Positions 15,033 through 17,317 of a DNA stretch of 17,317 nucleotides are shown piece by piece (positions within the stretch are counted from its first letter, which is position 1; every line of letters starts with the position of its first letter). The position numbers and the translations under genes were made by a program. A model generated the notes under the pieces. It searched no databases. It had not been told where the DNA came from and saw nothing but the letters and a program-made list of their open reading frames with translations. Source of the stretch: Planctomycetota bacterium (GTDB lineage Bacteria > Planctomycetota > Phycisphaerae > WQYP01); assembly GCA_021809365.1 (NCBI GenBank), contig JAKBAC010000062.1:1-17317 (forward strand). The letters are read 5' to 3'.

Positions 15033-16535
15033 CTAATCCACGGTTGCGCATACCGGCAGACTTACCGGCCTATGGCCGGCGCGTACGCGCTTATAATTGA
15101 TGGGCTGGCCGATTAAATCGTAATGTTTCCAATCCACGATTTCCGCCTGCACTAAATCACCGGGCGTGGCATCAATTCCATTGAGCAGCACCTGTCCATC
15201 AATTTCCGCCGCCTGCCCGCTATGACGCCCCACCGCCGTATGGCGCCTTTTATCGGCGGCATCAATGAGCACGGCAAAAGTTTTTCCAACCTGCGATTGA
15301 TTCACCTTGAACACAACCTCCTGCTGGGCCAGCATGATTTCTTCCCGGCGACGTTTGGCGACCGGGCCATCCACCGCCTGGGTTTTCCACAGCCTCCCCG
15401 CGGGTGTTTCCGGCTCCGGCGAGTATTCAAAAACTCCCAGACAGTCAAATTCAAACTCCCGCACAAATTCCACCAGTTCCTGATGTTGCGCTTCAGTTTC
15501 ACCAGGGAAACCGCTGATAAACGTGGTGCGAATGCTGATGCCGGGAATCCATTTCCGCAGTTTTTCCAGCAGCGCGGAAATTTGCCGCCGGGACGTTTTG
15601 CGGCGCATGGCGTGCAGAATAGCATCATTGATATGCTGCAACGGCATGTCGATATATTTGACCCACCGCGCGGCGTCGGCCAAAGCTCGGATCATGTCAT
15701 CGGTGAAACAACTTGGATAGGCATACATCAGACGTATCCAGCCGGCACCGTCAAGCTTATCAAGCGTTTGAATCAGTCCGGTCAGACCTTCACCCGGCCC
15801 GTCATAACCAATATCGCGGCCATAACTCGTGGTGTCCTGCCCGATGAGATTGAGTTCAAATACCCCATCGGCAATCAGCTCGCGGGCTTCATGAATGATA
15901 TCCATCGGCGGCTTGCTGCGCATGCGACCACGGATGCTGGGAATCGTGCAAAACGTGCAGCCTTGATTGCACCCCTCGGAAATACGCAGGTAGCTGTAAT
16001 GGCGTGGCGTCAGGCGAAGGCGGCCCGCATCGGATTCAAAATATCCGATCTTGCCGCGATCATGCCCGCGAATCATTTGCGTTACGGGATGAAAATCGCC
16101 CATATCCGCACTGGTCTCGGTATGGGTGGATCCGCGCACCGCGGTTACGATGTTTTCCCGATCAAACACGCCCACCAGCGCATCAATGCCCGGGGCCTCA
16201 TCCAGCAATTGGGCGCGTTGCCGTTGTACCAGGCAACCCGCCACGACAACCCGTTTTTCCCGGCCCTTTTTCTCAGCGTTTTCCTTTTCTTCCAGGGCGT
16301 CGTTGATCACTTTCAAAGCCTCGGTTTTGCTGGCCTCCAGAAAGCCGCAGGTGTTGATGACAATCGCATCCGCCGCGGCGTGATCATCGGTAATCGCAAT
16401 TCCATCGGCCGCCAGCAATCCCAGCATCCGTTCACTGTCAATGAGATTCTTCGGGCACCCCAGAGATACCAACGCCACGCGGCGTACTGCGTTGGGTTGG
16501 AGAGTCGATGATTTTTTATTAGTGCGTTCAGTCAT
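15033..16535 (-). CDS. rimO: Ribosomal protein S12 methylthiotransferase RimO
   Basis: RimO inserts a methylthio group on the conserved aspartate of ribosomal protein S12. Domain order is UPF0004, radical SAM, TRAM. The first domain's cluster cysteines are Cys27 (VSLGCPKNLIDSE, the RimO rather than MiaB signature), Cys63 (INTCGF) and Cys101 (VAGCLVQR). The radical SAM cysteines are Cys189, Cys193 and Cys196 in SEGCNQGCTFCTIPSIRGR. The TRAM domain is about 400-475 (VGKTFAVLIDAADK, LLNGIDATPGDLVQAEI). Length is 500, above the usual 430-460. The extra residues are an N-terminal Ser/Thr/Asn-rich 17, a charged Glu/Lys stretch at 82-94, an acidic linker at 136-150 and a C-terminal tail ending SLPVCATVD. 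It heads the leftward block and is divergent from the pilin-like gene. Confidence 0.95.
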   Translation of the reverse strand: MTERTNKKSSTLQPNAVRRVALVSLGCPKNLIDSERMLGLLAADGIAITDDHAAADAIVINTCGFLEASKTEALKVINDALEEKENAEKKGREKRVVVAGCLVQRQRAQLLDEAPGIDALVGVFDRENIVTAVRGSTHTETSADMGDFHPVTQMIRGHDRGKIGYFESDAGRLRLTPRHYSYLRISEGCNQGCTFCTIPSIRGRMRSKPPMDIIHEARELIADGVFELNLIGQDTTSYGRDIGYDGPGEGLTGLIQTLDKLDGAGWIRLMYAYPSCFTDDMIRALADAARWVKYIDMPLQHINDAILHAMRRKTSRRQISALLEKLRKWIPGISIRTTFISGFPGETEAQHQELVEFVREFEFDCLGVFEYSPEPETPAGRLWKTQAVDGPVAKRRREEIMLAQQEVVFKVNQSQVGKTFAVLIDAADKRRHTAVGRHSGQAAEIDGQVLLNGIDATPGDLVQAEIVDWKHYDLIGQPINYKRVRAGHRPVSLPVCATVD

Positions 16536-16652
16536 ATTGCCGTCACATTATCCATTTACACGGAAAAACACCCGATTTCCCAATAACCGAGGATAGCAGA
16601 ATAAGCCAATGAAAACCAGCCGGCGGCGATTCGTGATCCGCAATTTTTGTGA

Positions 16653-16718
16653 TTGCTTTTACCAATTATCATCCTTATAATAACCGTAGCGGAAAATAAG
16701 AATCTGGCTGGCGAGGTG
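16653..16718 (+). promoter_or_regulatory. Promoter and RBS of the prepilin-like gene
   Basis: TTGCTT (16653-16658), a 17-base spacer and a perfect TATAAT (16676-16681) form a good sigma-70-type promoter. Transcription would begin near 16688, leaving a leader of about 36 bases. GAGGTG (16713-16718) sits five bases before ATG 16724. The remaining part of the rimO/pilin intergenic region (16536-16652) shows only weak minus-strand -10 candidates for rimO, such as GATAAT near 16545-16550. Confidence 0.6.
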
Positions 16719-16723
16719 TAACC

Positions 16724-17317
16724 ATGCGTAATTCTCGCGGATTTACCTTAATTGAAATGCTGGTGGTGATACTGGTCATCGTGATCCTTATTGCCATTAC
16801 GCTGGCCGTTGGTGCGCAGGTGCAGGCAAGTTCGCAAATGTCTCTAACCAAATCGGAATTGGCGGGGCTGGTGGGAGCTTTGCAATGGTACGAACATAAG
16901 TCCGGCGGGCAGATTCCGACGGACATGTTGAGTTTTCTGGAGGGATATCAGCGGATGCATGCCTACGAAGTCGGCGGAGTCTGGCGTCAGCACAAAAATT
17001 TTCTTACCAGCCTGCCCGCGTCGCAGGTGGTAACATGGGTCATTCCACCCCCCGGTGTCCCACCAGCGAGTACCACCTATACCAACGGCTTGCCTGCAGT
17101 AATCGAGGTCTTGGATGCTTGGAGCAATCCGATTCAATACTGCCCGCCGATGACAATCTATTACAAATATATGAACTCGGTCAACCCCGAGTACGCTAAA
17201 ACCGGTCCGTACAATTTGCTCTATCCCTATCCGCAATACTTCACCAGTCCATCGCAATGGCAGAATGCCGCCCCACCATGGAACTATAATCCGCCGAACG
17301 CCCCCATTTACACCTAT
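16724..17317 (+). CDS. Prepilin-type N-terminal cleavage/methylation protein (pseudopilin-like), 3' partial
   Basis: The frame is open from ATG 16724 to the last base (198 codons), so the C-terminus is missing. It starts MRNSRG^FTLIEMLVVILVI, a class III signal peptide with cleavage after Gly6, methylated Phe and the obligatory Glu at +5. One hydrophobic helix (about 7-30) follows. This is the pattern of type IV pilins and type II secretion pseudopilins, processed by the PilD prepilin peptidase. The next segment, SELAGLVGALQWYEHKSGGQIP, resembles GspG-type pseudopilins with an amphipathic helix and a Pro-Thr turn. The visible C-terminal part is unusually rich in Tyr, Pro and Asn (YPYPQYF, PPWNYNPPNAPIYTY), suggesting an extended surface region. 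The start is well supported by promoter and ribosome site. Pilin versus pseudopilin cannot be settled here. Confidence 0.9.
   Translation, partial: MRNSRGFTLIEMLVVILVIVILIAITLAVGAQVQASSQMSLTKSELAGLVGALQWYEHKSGGQIPTDMLSFLEGYQRMHAYEVGGVWRQHKNFLTSLPASQVVTWVIPPPGVPPASTTYTNGLPAVIEVLDAWSNPIQYCPPMTIYYKYMNSVNPEYAKTGPYNLLYPYPQYFTSPSQWQNAAPPWNYNPPNAPIYTY

Noticed and set aside
15222..16511. A 429-codon open frame on the plus strand antisense to rimO
   Set aside because: The minus-strand RimO has full family motifs and eliminates this frame. The antisense product is rich in His, Arg, Gln and Ile with no domain and is a codon-bias shadow.
1..17317. Search for defence systems, phage, insertion sequences, CRISPR arrays, tRNA or rRNA
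   Set aside because: No transposase, integrase, terminal inverted repeat pair, regularly spaced repeat array or tRNA-like cloverleaf was seen. The gene content is metabolic and housekeeping.

Overview
This window looks like a chromosomal segment of a Planctomycetota bacterium, possibly of the Phycisphaerae type. The lineage call is inferred from four things: a HYExAFE-motif protein, a class II aldolase with a cargo-type C-terminal tail, a secreted transglutaminase-like protein with a helical body, and a type II pseudopilin-like gene. It is not backed by any marker-gene comparison. Coding density is high, GC content looks moderate, and no insertion sequence, CRISPR array, tRNA or rRNA was seen.

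Layout, left to right. (1) 1-2608, plus strand: a fused glycosyltransferase/methyltransferase followed by rlmN (23S rRNA/tRNA A2 methylation). (2) 2634-3341, minus: an unrecognised polytopic membrane protein, divergent from (3) 3412-5322, plus: an exported transglutaminase-fold protein. (4) 5479-6345, minus: a zinc class II (fuculose-phosphate type) aldolase. Its tail of about 60 residues ends in an amphipathic helix resembling a bacterial microcompartment encapsulation peptide. (5) 6346-6681: the only sizeable gene-free stretch. It holds a 16-bp element repeated twice at exactly 30-bp spacing (15/16 identical), plus a 14-bp tandem repeat, immediately upstream of the aldolase. (6) 6682-10588, plus: a tight three-gene operon of a class III aminotransferase, astA and astD, which is the core of the arginine/ornithine succinyltransferase route without astB or astE. 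(7) 10637-16535, minus: a run of six genes transcribed leftward, in the order rimO, pgsA, pgpA, hisS, a HYExAFE/PD-(D/E)XK-like protein and an LpxH-like metallophosphoesterase. (8) 16724 to the window end, plus: a prepilin-like gene with a good promoter, cut by the window edge.

The minus-strand block combines housekeeping functions: S12 methylthiolation, both steps of phosphatidylglycerol head-group formation, and histidyl-tRNA synthesis. The ast block is catabolic. Succinylation of arginine or ornithine, transamination and semialdehyde oxidation would give succinylglutamate or a related product, with the remaining steps encoded elsewhere. The most unusual material is the aldolase and its upstream repeats, which suggest a regulated cargo enzyme of a sugar-degrading microcompartment whose shell genes lie outside this window.
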